From assembly GCA_030490835.1 (NCBI GenBank), contig CM059971.1:26343817-26407816 (forward strand): 64,000 nt of DNA. The letters run 5' to 3'. This stretch comes from Annona cherimola (taxonomy: Eukaryota > Streptophyta > Magnoliopsida > Magnoliales > Annonaceae). This document shows, piece after piece, positions 53,870 through 64,000 of this stretch. Positions within the stretch are counted from its first letter, which is position 1; each line of letters starts with the position of its first letter. The translations under genes and the position numbers were made by a program. The notes under the pieces were generated by a model that saw nothing but the letters and a program-made list of their open reading frames with translations, was not told the origin of the DNA and searched no databases.

Positions 53870-54330
53870 AAACTGAGCCATGTAGCCTCCTTAAATTTTA
53901 AGATTTTATTCTTTGATAAAAATCCATTTATTTATTATATTTAACATATTTTTTTATTTAGAAGACCAAGTTTTTGCTTCAATCAAGTATGTTTATTGGC
54001 CACATTTGTTAAAAAATATTTTTATTCATGTGTAAATTATGAAAAACTCTTAGATCTATTTACACATATGTTAGAATATGATAATACTTTATAGAATCAT
54101 TTATCCATATAGAAATGATATTTTAGATGATTTAGATATTGAAAATACACCTTTTAATTGATATTTAGTATTAAACCATTTTATTATATTGATTTTCAAT
54201 GGGGCCTATGCACAACAATAATAGACAAATAAAAAGATGTTCAAGATACTATAAATGATGCTAAATATGGTATATATAGTAGATTTCATCAAGCGTCAAG
54301 ATTTTAAATATGGAGGAGGTTACATAAAAA
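53870..54330. repeat. Dispersed AT-rich repeat, family B (unit A)
   Basis: Carries AGAAGACCAAGTTTTTG, TTAGAATATGATAATACTTTATA and AAACCATTTTATTATATTGA. The equivalent copy in unit B is at about 60210-60660. Confidence 0.5.
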
Positions 54331-55066
54331 AAGGAATTTCATAGAAGCGGGATCATGTTTATCATGCAAGGGAACTATGCAAGTTTGAAATACATTAGTA
54401 TCTATAAATAAGAGATCCACAAACAAAGTGAGTAGGAGAGATTTGCTTATTAGTGAGCTAGAGAATGTTGGAGTAAAAGTGGATAAAATTATATTAAAAA
54501 TTGTATGCAAAATTTTTTTAAATTAGTAATGTTCGGAACGTTTAGGAAAAAAGTAACTAAAGCGAGATGGGTAATGAAATTTCTCCGTGCATTGCCTCAT
54601 TCATTCAAACTAAGCACAATTGCTCTCACTTCCAGGAGCCTTTTTCTAATTTTATTTAAAAAAAATTTGACATTCATCATATGGACTTAGATATAAAGTT
54701 TCCATATATACTTCAAAAAAAAAAGTTGCCATACGTATAATTTTATATTATTATTTTTAAATATTATTTTCCAAGAATAAAAAAATTCACATTTTAGATA
54801 ACTCTTTGCGATGGAAACTTCATACGAGGCCACAAATATGAATATCATTTTTTTTTTTTGGGATAATTCCTCTTGTACCTATAACAAATGCACATAATTT
54901 CTAATATACCCACAATATTTCATAAATTTCTTTTATACCCATAACATATTATCCTAAATTCCTTGCATGCCCACATCGTTAAAACCACCGTTATCTATCC
55001 CATTGAAAAGACGATTTTTTCCTTTTAAATTTTGTTCTAATTAAAATAAATCAACCTTAATATATG

Positions 55067-58056
55067 TGAAACCCCAATTTTAGGAACGTGTATGAAACCC
55101 TAGGGCTATAAACCCTGGTTAATATAATTATATTTATATGAAATATATATTAATGATATTTTGCAATATATGACATGGATGACTAAATAGCTAATTATGA
55201 AATGTTCATTCGGATGAATAGTAAATATGAATAGTGAAACGTGAATAGTAAACATGATATTAAGGAATATGTTAAGTTACTCACTTTGGATTAACTTAAT
55301 CATAAAAGATGAAAAAGGAAGCTTCCCACTAAAGGACAAAAGTGCTTTTTGGATTAAAATAATAATTTTCGGATTTTTATGGATTTTTGTGAAGAAAATG
55401 AAGAAAAATTCATATCTTGCAATCTGGACGTTGGATTAAAATGAAATTTTTTTATGAATGGACAAAATATTATGATGATCATGATGAATGGTTTAAGATT
55501 TGACAAAAATCATGAATCAAATGTCAAGATGAAACGTCGTTTGGAGATAAAAAAAGTAGCCCACTTTTTCATTAATTACAAATTGACTTTTGTGTTATTT
55601 TATTAATTAAAAAGGAAAATAATTAAATGCAAAATCCAAGGAGTAGCTTGGGCGTGGATGAGCTTGGACTTTTGGGGCCAAATCCAATGGCCCAAAATCA
55701 ATCTTATCCTAAAATCAACAATTTAGATGAATTAACTTAAAAAAATTAATTTTAATAAATAAAAAATTATTAAATAAATAGGGTCTAGCTAGGGGACGTA
55801 AACAGTAGCTAGGAGGGCTACATATGGCTCAAGAAATCTCATGGATTTTGAAAAAAATTATTTATAATTTAACCCATGGAGCTAGGGGTAAATTGCAAAT
55901 ATGTGAAAATGTCACCCTATAAAAGGGGAGCATGGGGTGAATGACCAAAGCACACCAGCCAGCTCCAAATTTGGGTATTTTCTCACCCCCAACACGTTTT
56001 AGCTTGAGGAGGAGAGAAGAGAAGGAGAAAGAGAAGGAAAGAGAGAGAAAGAGTCGGGTAGGATGGAAGTTCTCCACTTAAGATAAGGGGATTATTCCCA
56101 AATTTCTTTTAGATGTTCAATAGGGTAAAACTATGCTTAGATAGTGCCTAAGCATGAGAAAATAAGTGTAGTTACCATGCCCAAATGGAATTATGCCTAA
56201 ACATCAAAAATTTGGAGCAAAGATAAAACATTCAGGAAAATCATGTATAAAATGTGCAAATAATACTCTAATATTGCGAAATGATGATTTGAGATGAATA
56301 TTTATGATAATTATGATGTTGAAATAATGATATATTAATTTAATGATTTTTGGATTTAAGGATTATGCTTAAGTGAAATTATGTTGAATTTTAGTATATG
56401 GAGGAAATGATTTAATTAGCCAAGTTAATAATGATAAATTCAAAATTCATAAATTATGTCATGGTATTTTTTATTTTTGAAAAGAATGTCAATTTTGGAA
56501 CCCATAAATAGTAACCCACGTTTTTATGAACAATAACCTCGGGTGAACAGTAAATGTGAACAGTAACTCAAGAATAGTAATCATGAACATTAACCCATGA
56601 ACGGTGATCGTGAACAGTGATGATGAATAGTACCATGAATAGTAAAAAGCGTAAATTGGGTAGAAAAAATGATATTAGTATTTATATCTTAAAGAATATA
56701 TAGATAAAATTTTTAAAGAAATTTATGGATAAAATCCATATAAGGAAGTAATGACCAAGTATCTTTATAAGATTAACCTCTATAGGAATAAGGCGATGAA
56801 TGATTATAAAGCATGCATGAGAAGCAATCTAAAATATGGAATGATATAGATAAAATATTATTTTTCCTTATATAGGAAAAGGAAAGGAAAAGGTGGAGGA
56901 CACGGACTGAGGAAGTAAGTAAGCAAACCCTTTTAGAAATATGTTTTATTCTCAAGTATTTATGAAATGTGTTTAAGGGTGGTCATTCCTATAATATTTA
57001 AAAATGATGAATGTTTATGAGTTTTTATGAAAGTCATGCCGACATATTGATATCATGTAATGTTCATGAACATGTGCACATATATGATGTATAATGAAGA
57101 GGCTTTGGTGGAGGTAGAAAGCTGATCAGAGGGTCCTACTTCACTATTGTCGAGTCGTATGGGCTATGTGCCGGCGGCATCCTCCCAAGAGATGGAGACA
57201 AAAGAATGTTATGTGTGAATGAATGCATTGCATTTTCATACATGGATTGAAAAAGAAAGCATAGATTTGAAACGATGTTTTAAGGAATTATGCAAATAAT
57301 TCTCTATATGAGAATGACAAGTCACATGGTATAAGAGATATATAATACTGGAGAAATCAAAAGTCATGTATGTAGGAGACCATGTAGGCGTCAAGAGGAC
57401 GAGAGGTTCCTCTTGATGAGGCCAAGTCAGAAAGAGCCGACGTATTGGACCATGCTATGTGAGATGTTCTCTGGGCTAGCGTACCCACCACGAAGGTATA
57501 TGTCAGGAATGGAAATGAAGTATTTGCACATCCAATGTTTATGAAATGATTGTTATGAAAAGGTTTCTGTGCATTTGATAGTTGATCACTTGGTAAGTGT
57601 CTTCTATCGAATGGAGAGTAATGCATTTAAAATGAAAAATACTTGCTTATTGAGTTTTGACTCATGTTTTATTTTTTCAACCTCAGACAGGTATAGGGAA
57701 AGCCAAGAGATGAAAGACATGTGTTGCTAAAGGAAAAGAGGAATCTATAAAGGTTAGTAGATTTTTGTATGAATAAATGCCCTAATAGGATATGGTGAAA
57801 AAGACATTGGTTGTATGAAATTATGAAGTGATAAAGAATATGAGAAGTTGATGATTTGTGATGATATGGACAAGTCCATTATGAATGATGACGAATATAT
57901 GTTTATGTGATAAAAGAAAAGAAAAAGAAAAAAAAATTGGACGAGTTCTAATTAAGAACCCGCCGCGTGATCAGGGTAACAATCCTGAGTCACATTTACC
58001 AATCGACAAGATCTTGAAGTAAGGACTATGTGGACGCCTCAGTTCGGAATGCCACA
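55067..58056 (+). mobile_element. Solo LTR, 2,990 bp, Ty3-gypsy Tekay/Del-like size
   Basis: Starts TGAAACCCCAATTTTAGG and ends AATGCCACA. The 5 bases ATATG precede it (55062-55066) and follow it (58057-58061). Unit A shows the unoccupied site near 51672. TG...CA ends with a 5-bp target duplication and no coding region identify a solo LTR left by LTR-LTR recombination. A TATAAAA box is at about 55919-55925. Repeated GAACAGTAA / GAATAGTAA motifs (about 55215-56650) recall the very long LTRs of plant Tekay/Del chromoviruses; that family assignment is an inference from size and style. Confidence 0.88.
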
Positions 58057-58873
58057 ATATGACTTTCAAGTTATTTAATATCTTATATTAACGATTTACT
58101 ACTATCAATTAAGTCATGTTAAGTTTAAATTATTTCAATTAAAAAATTTTAAAGGGGCAAAATTGTCTTTTCAATGAGATCGATAACGATGATTTTAACG
58201 GCATGGGTATGAGAGGAATTTATGATTAAATGTTATGGGTATAAAAAAATTTATGAAATATTGTGAGTATATTAGGAATTATATGCATTTGTTATTATCC
58301 CTTTTTTTTTTAAAAAAAAGAGCTTTTTGGAGCTAGAGCATTGAAGCTCAATGCTTGGGTAACATAGGATCAAAAACCTCGTATACATCTCGCTCAAAAT
58401 ATGAAATGGCTTTTCGTTTCAAGGTTTTTAGGTGGTTACATTTTAGCCTTCTTGTAGAAATTTAAGGTGTTACATTCTAACCTTCATATAGCGATTTAAT
58501 TAAACTATAACTATAGAACAAATTTGGTAACAAAACTAGATTTATATGGCCTTGCAATAGTCTTCTTAAATGAGTGGTTTGGTACTATAATAAAATTTTG
58601 TAATAGAAAGACACATTGACAAATTGGCACAAAAGCTTAATAAGAAATTTTTGCCAACAGACGCATTGACAGAACATCAATATAAGAATTCTCATTGTTA
58701 TATATATATAAAAGGAATTTATATTGACTCAATGCATCAATGAAAGGAATGACAGGACAAAAGGTGAGAAAAAGGGGAAAAAAAGCCAAGAAAAATTTTT
58801 CAGTGATAGAGGCGTCAATACATCTTCAAAATAATTTCAAAGATTTGAAAAGATAGATGTATTTCAAAGGGAA

Positions 58874-59170
58874 ATGATTCTATTATCCTAGGCTAATTAG
58901 TAACATACTTAACTCGTCTTAAAAAAATCTATTTTAAAACCTTGTTTCACTTTTTCTTCGTATATTTGTTTATTTGAATGTATTTAATATATAAACTAAT
59001 TTTTACCATTCTTGCACGTGTATATTTTTTTAACAGTTTTAAACATAAGAGTATTTTAGTCATTTTTAAATACATCTGTATTCGGGAAAAAAAGTTAAAA
59101 AAAAATTTAATGAATTTTTTGAAATGGGAAAAGTAAGCCATTACTTAAACCGGGCTAACAAGGTTATTTC
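58874..59170. repeat. TIR element (unit B copy)
   Basis: Matches 52522-52830 end to end, with CCTAGGCTAATTAGTAACAT in place of CTTCGGCTAAGTAGTAACAT and CCGGGCTAACAAGG at the right. Confidence 0.6.
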
Positions 59171-60209
59171 TCTTCTCAAAATCATTAATAATAGATATTG
59201 AAGAACAAAGTTGCATTGACAGAAAATAGTTGCATTGATGAAAAATTGCAACAAATGATTATTAATCTAGCCACGTTCCTTTGCAGCTCGAGTTATCTAA
59301 TAATAAAATAACAACAAAACTTCCCTATATTTATATAAATTGGACTGAAGGAAAAATAGGGAGAGATTTTGGCAACCATTATAAGCTTAAAAATCTTCAA
59401 AACATTGAAGAAGCCTCCAAAAGAAAACATTCAAAGTTTTTATCTTTTCTTCTTAAGAAGAATGCCACATCTATGCAACAAAGCGACATTTTGTAAAACG
59501 TAAAATTTTTTTATTGCATTTATTTATGGTTGTGTTGGATTGATATTAAATATAAAGTATAAAAAGGATATAAAAAGAGTGCTAAAGTGTTACTCAAACA
59601 CTATTTTGTCAGTTGTATTAATGCTTTATAGAGTTTAAATTTAGAAGAAAACTATTTTCCGAGGCTATAATTGATTATGCTTAATGGATCCCAAGACACA
59701 ACGCTGTCATGTGTAATTATTTCTTAACATGTCATTCATTCATGAGAATTTTTAATTTAAAATCTAAGGAAGTAATTAAATTTTAATTACTTAATTCTTC
59801 TTTCCTTTTTGAGCTATATTATTTCTTGGGACTAACAAGTAGTATTGGAGTAATCTTTGAACATGTTGGAAGAGATACCTAATGATTAGGACATACATAT
59901 TCATTGAGGAGCAATTTTCCAGTTGATTATCCTTGTTGGATGGAATTAACTTTGCATATTGAATGATGAGAATGAAAACTTTTATAATAGTAAACCATTT
60001 TGATAGTTGAAAAGCAATTGAGGTTGAAGTCACCTAACTAGAGGGTGGCATTGGACAAATACTCAAATATTGGAAAATAGATAAAATATATTTAAACTAA
60101 TGGAAATCTTTGAATTCTCTGTTTTGTGAACTATCATCTATATTGAGTTTAGTATAGTTTGGTAATGGGGCTATGCTTTTATTTAATCAAGTTATATAGA
60201 AACAGAGTC

Positions 60210-60660
60210 ATGTAGTCCCCTTAAATTTTAAGATTTTATTCTTTGACGAAAAATTCATTTATTTATTATATTTAACATCATTTTTTATCTAGAAGACCAA
60301 GCTTTTGTCTCAATCAATTATGCTTATTGGCCATATTTGTTCAAAAATATATTTGTTCATGTGTAAATTATGAAAAATGTTTAGATCCATTTACAAATAT
60401 GTTAGAATGTGATAATATTTTATTGAATCTTTTATCCATGTAGAAATGATATTTTAAATAATTTAGATATTGAAAATACACCTTTAAAATTGATATTTAA
60501 TGTTAAACCATTTTATTATATTGATTTACAATGGGGCTCATGCACAACGATAATAGACAAATAAAAAGATGTTCAAGATACTATAAATGATGCTAAATAC
60601 GGTGTATATAGTAGATTTCATTAAGCATCAAGATTTTAAATATGGAGGAGGTTAAATAAA
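60210..60660. repeat. Dispersed AT-rich repeat, family B (unit B)
   Basis: Matches 53870-54330 throughout, including CTAGAAGACCAAG and TTAGAATGTGATAATATTTTA. Confidence 0.5.
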
Positions 60661-61034
60661 AAAAAAGGAATTTTATAGAAGTGGGACCATGTTCATCATG
60701 CAAGGGAACTATGCAAGTTTGAGATACGTTAGTATCCGTAAATAAGAGATCCTTACAAGCTAAGTGAGTGAGAGATTTGCTTATTGGTGAGCTAGAGAAT
60801 GTTGGAGTAAAAGTGGATAAAATTATATTAAAAATTGTATGCAAAATTTTTTTAAATTAGTAATGTTTGGAAGGTTTAGGAAAAAAGTATCTAAAATGGA
60901 ATAGGTAATGAAGATTCTAATTGCATTGCCTCATTCATTAAATTAGAATATTACTTTTCTCATCGAGGAATCTTAACAAACTAAAGGTGAACAATTTGAT
61001 TAGTTCTCTCTATCACATGGGATGCTATTGTTTA

Positions 61035-62551
61035 CTACTCGAGTTGTTAACGGATCAGGTTGGATGGGTTGTAGCCTAATCCTAATTCTAGCCCATTGAA
61101 AATATCTCAACCTTATCCATTTATTAACTTATTTAAAAATTTTCAATCCTAACCTATTTAATAAATTGTTTGGTAAGTCGTTAATGGATTATATAGCAAA
61201 CAATTTAAAAGTTTAGACTTCAGCAAACAATGATCTTATAGAGAGAGGTGAGAAAGATTTCCGGTAAAAGGGAGATGAAAATAGTAACAAGAAAATGAAA
61301 ATAGGTAGTAGCAAAAAATGAAAATTAGGTGATAAGAGGAAACTTAGATGGAAAAATAACCAAGGAGCTTACATATATATATATATATATGTATATGTAT
61401 ATATATTAGATGTCAATAGGTTAAATGAATTAAATAGGTTGAACGAGTAAAATAGGTTACTACGTGGGTGATGGGTTATAGAATCTCAATCCTAATCCAT
61501 TTATTTAATTAAATGGTTGAATAGATTGACAGATCATAACTCATTTATTCAAAAATTCCAACCTAAGCTCATTTATAAACGGGTTGGAAAAGTGGGTTGA
61601 TGAATTGACCATGATTATTAATAGCTCTATTTACTACATGACATTTGATTTTGATCAAGATACTAAGAGTTTGAACACCAACTCGAAATGAGTGGTCTAT
61701 CGTATTATTCATCATCATCTCACATTCTTGAGCATACAGTGAAATCAATAGTAAAACAAGTGACTACTAGGGTCTTATCCCATTAAGAGCTCTATACAGG
61801 AGAATTCATAAACGTAACCACAACTTATGTTCAAAATTCCTCGTATATCAATACCGTTATGGCAAGAAGCAACTGTCATTACCTAATGCAAGAAATCACT
61901 CATTTACCCATCCTAAGCTCAAATAATTTCAAGTATCATTCCCATCACATCTCTAATTCGTTTGCTAGAATTAATAGTGTTCATGGTCTCAACCCACTTA
62001 TCCAACCCATTTATAAATGAGTTTGTGTTAGAATTTTTGAATAAATTGAATTATGATCTATTAACCCGTTCAACCATTTAATTAAATAAACGAATTAGGG
62101 TTGAGCCATCAACTCGTTTAGTAACCTATTTAAACTATTTAACTTTTGCAACCCGTTTAACTTATTTAATCTATTAAAGTCTAATATATATAAATGTAAA
62201 CTCCTTAGTTATTTTTTTCCTCTAAGTCTTCTTTCCATCACCTAATTTTCATCTTTAACTTCCACCATAATTCTATTTTCTCATTACTTCCTTATTTCTA
62301 TTTCTGCTGTACCGAAAATAATCTCTTGTATTTCTTTGTAAGATCAATATTTACCGAAGTCTAGGCCTTCAGGTTATCTGCTATACAACTCGTTAACAAC
62401 TTATCAATGCATTTATTAAATAGGCTGTAAATGGGTTAAGATAGAAGTTTTTTAAATGGTTTAATAGACGGATTAATGTTGAGATGTTTTAAATAAATGA
62501 GAATTAGGATTAAACTTCAACCCTTCCAACCGATCCGTTATCAACCCTAGC
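61035..62551. repeat. Giant inverted repeat, arms about 570 bp
   Basis: Left arm 61035-61613 and right arm 61987-62551 are reverse complements over nearly their whole length with moderate divergence. Examples are GTTAACGGATCAGGTTGG (left) against CCAACCGATCCGTTATCAAC (right), TTTAATTAAATGGTTGAA against TTCAACCATTTAATTAAA, and TAAACGGGTTGGAAAAGTGGG against CCCACTTATCCAACCCATTTA. Spacer 61614-61986 is non-coding and not recognised. A TA run (61374-61390) is inside the left arm only. Transcribed, it would fold into one long hairpin. Confidence 0.85.
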
Positions 62552-63084
62552 CACACTTCTTCTCAAATTCTCACCGTAGCTGCACATCTCGCCTTTTGTT
62601 CTCTGCCCATTAATGAGGAAAATAATTCACTTGTGTACTTAAGAATAGGGTTAGAGTAATTCTTTTTATCAAAAAAGAATAAAATTCGAGTTTTAGTTTC
62701 ATTAACGAAACCGAATCTAAGCACATTTATATATGTTTATCACTGCGCAACTCCCGTTGTCTTCTCATAGTGCATAGCATGTGCGAGCAATCGCTTGTTC
62801 TTAATTCAAAGGAAAAAAGGAATGTTCTTGCACGTTTAATTAACTTGGGATGTTTGATGAGGATAGGCGTCACTGTAGATGCATCAGCTCCTATAAAGGG
62901 ATGCTACGATAGAATAGATATGTCTAATGTAAAAGGGATAGATGGATCTATAATCTGTATGTCATACAGCAGCCAAAATCATCTACATCCAAAAATTACA
63001 TGCTGTAAAAGACCACACTGAAATGAGTGACAAATGAAGCAACTGTTTTTTTCCGTTCCAAAACAAAACCATTGCTATTTGAAT
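62552..63084. other. Intergenic, no gene recognised
   Basis: One open frame (62770-63021, 83 codons) has a mixed composition but no recognisable domain. I do not call it a gene. Confidence 0.3.
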
Positions 63085-63330
63085 AAAATTTGAAACAACA
63101 TTATTTTTTTGCCCATTTCATGTTACGTCTAAACTTCAATGAATTTTCAAACAACACTATCTACTAATTTCATATAACATCTAAACTTCTATAGATAAAG
63201 CAATTAAACAACGATATTTTTTACTCATTTCAGATTATTCAAAATTGAATAGATAGACCGGTTTCAAACAAAACTATTTCTGCTCATTTCAAGTTACATT
63301 CAAAATTCAGATAGATAAATCTGTTTTAAA
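63085..63330. repeat. Degenerate tandem array, period about 60 bp
   Basis: Four units starting near 63090, 63143, 63206 and 63263 repeat the order CAAACAAC-ATT, TACTCATTTCA-TTA, TCTAAACTTC (or TTCAAAATTC) and ATAGATAAA. Similarity is partial, so the array is old. Confidence 0.65.
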
Positions 63331-63446
63331 CAAAAAAATTTATACACTTGGATTATATCAGTCTTTGCGTTGGGATTTGTTGAAGATATAGTCAAATTTA
63401 GAAGATTATATTTGGTTTATATATGGGTATAATAAATTGAGAAGTG

Positions 63447-63812
63447 GTCTTTGTTAGCCCCAACTGAGTAATGTCTTATTTAGTCACCTTAAAAAACTAT
63501 TTAAAAAACTTTTTTTCTTTCTTTTCTTCATACACTTGTTTATCTAATTGTATTTAATATATAAACTAAATTTTACCTTTTTGGATGTGTATATATAATT
63601 TTTTAGATTTTTAAACACAATGATATTTTAGTCATTTTCAATAGTTGAAAATGAATAAAATACTCATATATTTAAAAATCTAAAAAATATACACATATCT
63701 AAAAATGATAAAACTTAATTTATATATTAAATACACAAATAAATAAGTATATAAAAATAAAAAAAAGATGTTTTAAATGGATTTTTTCAGGTGGGGCTAA
63801 TAGGATTATTTC
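63447..63812. repeat. Foldback MITE with outer TIRs
   Basis: The palindrome is centred near 63645: TTAGTCATTTTCAATAG / TTGAAAATGAATAAAA at the centre, TAATATATAAACTAAATTTTA against AAAACTTAATTTATATATTA further out. Outer ends GTTAGCCCCAACTGA and, reversed, ATTAGCCCCACCTGA are clear TIRs. After it (63813-64000) nothing is recognised. Confidence 0.7.
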
Positions 63813-64000
63813 TTTATAATTATGTGATTCTATTCTATGTCATAGTTTAGAGGTCATATTTAGTTAGAATATTTCAGAATATTTTGATGAATATCTTGGA
63901 TTGATATTGTAATACTTAGAAGATATTGAACTAGTTTCTTAGCCCCTAAATCATCACTTGTATAAATAGGTGACTAAGAGTGTTAGCTTGTAGTAGAGCG

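Larger units (their letters stand above)
51223..54613. repeat. Tandem duplication, unit A (3.4 kb)
   Basis: Begins AGCACAATTGCTCTCACTTC and ends at GCCTCATTCATTCAAACTA, where the same opening sequence starts again at 54614. Nearly every segment reappears in the same order in unit B. Contents: a foldback at 51474-51930, a TA repeat at 52324-52359, a TIR element at 52522-52830, and a family B repeat near 53870-54330. No gene is recognised in the unit. Confidence 0.9.
54614..60946. repeat. Tandem duplication, unit B, carrying a solo LTR
   Basis: Repeats unit A from AGCACAATTGCTCTCACTTC to GCCTCATTCATT. Without the inserted LTR (55067-58056) and its extra target copy it is about 3.34 kb, close to unit A. 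The two differ by scattered substitutions and small indels (TA repeat length, poly-T lengths), so the duplication is not recent. Confidence 0.9.

Noticed and set aside
62770..63021. 83-codon open frame as a small gene
   Set aside because: No domain, no supporting context, and similar-length frames arise by chance in this region.
63085..63330. CRISPR array
   Set aside because: Units are imperfect throughout with no conserved repeat and unique spacer division, and this is plant nuclear DNA.

Overview
This is nuclear DNA of a flowering plant. It is AT-rich, has one clear intron-bearing host gene (an ICE1/SCREAM-type bHLH transcription factor on the minus strand), and is otherwise mostly transposable elements and old virus DNA. 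The species cannot be named from the sequence. Nothing looks bacterial or organellar.

Layout. 1-8.1 kb: intergenic DNA with Tourist-like MITEs (TIR GGGTGTGTTTG, TTA target duplication), foldback elements, SINE-like copies and a 300-bp tandem duplication. 8.1-9.4 kb: a LINE remnant (minus) broken by a TRIM-type mini-LTR element. 10.1-10.5 kb: a gene fragment resembling an FPA-like RNA-binding protein, with an 86-bp tandem duplication. 10.85-16.3 kb: a decayed Ty1-copia retrotransposon with two LTRs. 18.2-20.9 kb: a Ty3-gypsy RNase H/integrase remnant split by two later insertions. 22.1-22.8 kb: a MITE in an AT microsatellite, then a hairpin.

22.8-39.74 kb is the most unusual part: a 17-kb rearranged cluster of an endogenous pararetrovirus (Caulimoviridae). 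At least five blocks in alternating orientation carry a 30K-type movement protein, a coat protein with a CCHC knuckle, a protease-RT-RNase H polyprotein headed by a DC1/ZZ-like Cys-rich module, several small coiled-coil ORFs, a post-RNase H ORF, two copies of the promoter and leader, and two tRNA-Met primer sites. Neighbouring ORFs touch or overlap by ATGA, TAATG or TAAATG, which suggests polycistronic translation by reinitiation. From the overlaps I infer a genome of about 8.8 kb. Every copy is broken by deletion, stop, frameshift, inversion or a MITE, and no block is complete.

40.2-40.5 kb: a tRNA-derived SINE with 12-bp target duplications. 41.56-46.74 kb: the four-exon ICE1-like gene, with GA/CT repeats just upstream. 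47.6-51.2 kb: repeats and unassigned DNA. 51.2-60.9 kb: a 3.4-kb tandem duplication whose second unit took a 2,990-bp solo LTR with a perfect 5-bp target duplication. 61.0-62.55 kb: a giant inverted repeat with arms of about 570 bp. 63.1-63.8 kb: a degenerate 60-bp tandem array and another foldback element.

How it fits together. The only gene likely to be functional is the bHLH factor, whose family acts in cold response and stomatal lineage control. The rest records layered insertions. The order of several can be read directly because duplicated neighbours preserve the empty sites: virus integration before MITE, tandem duplication before solo LTR.
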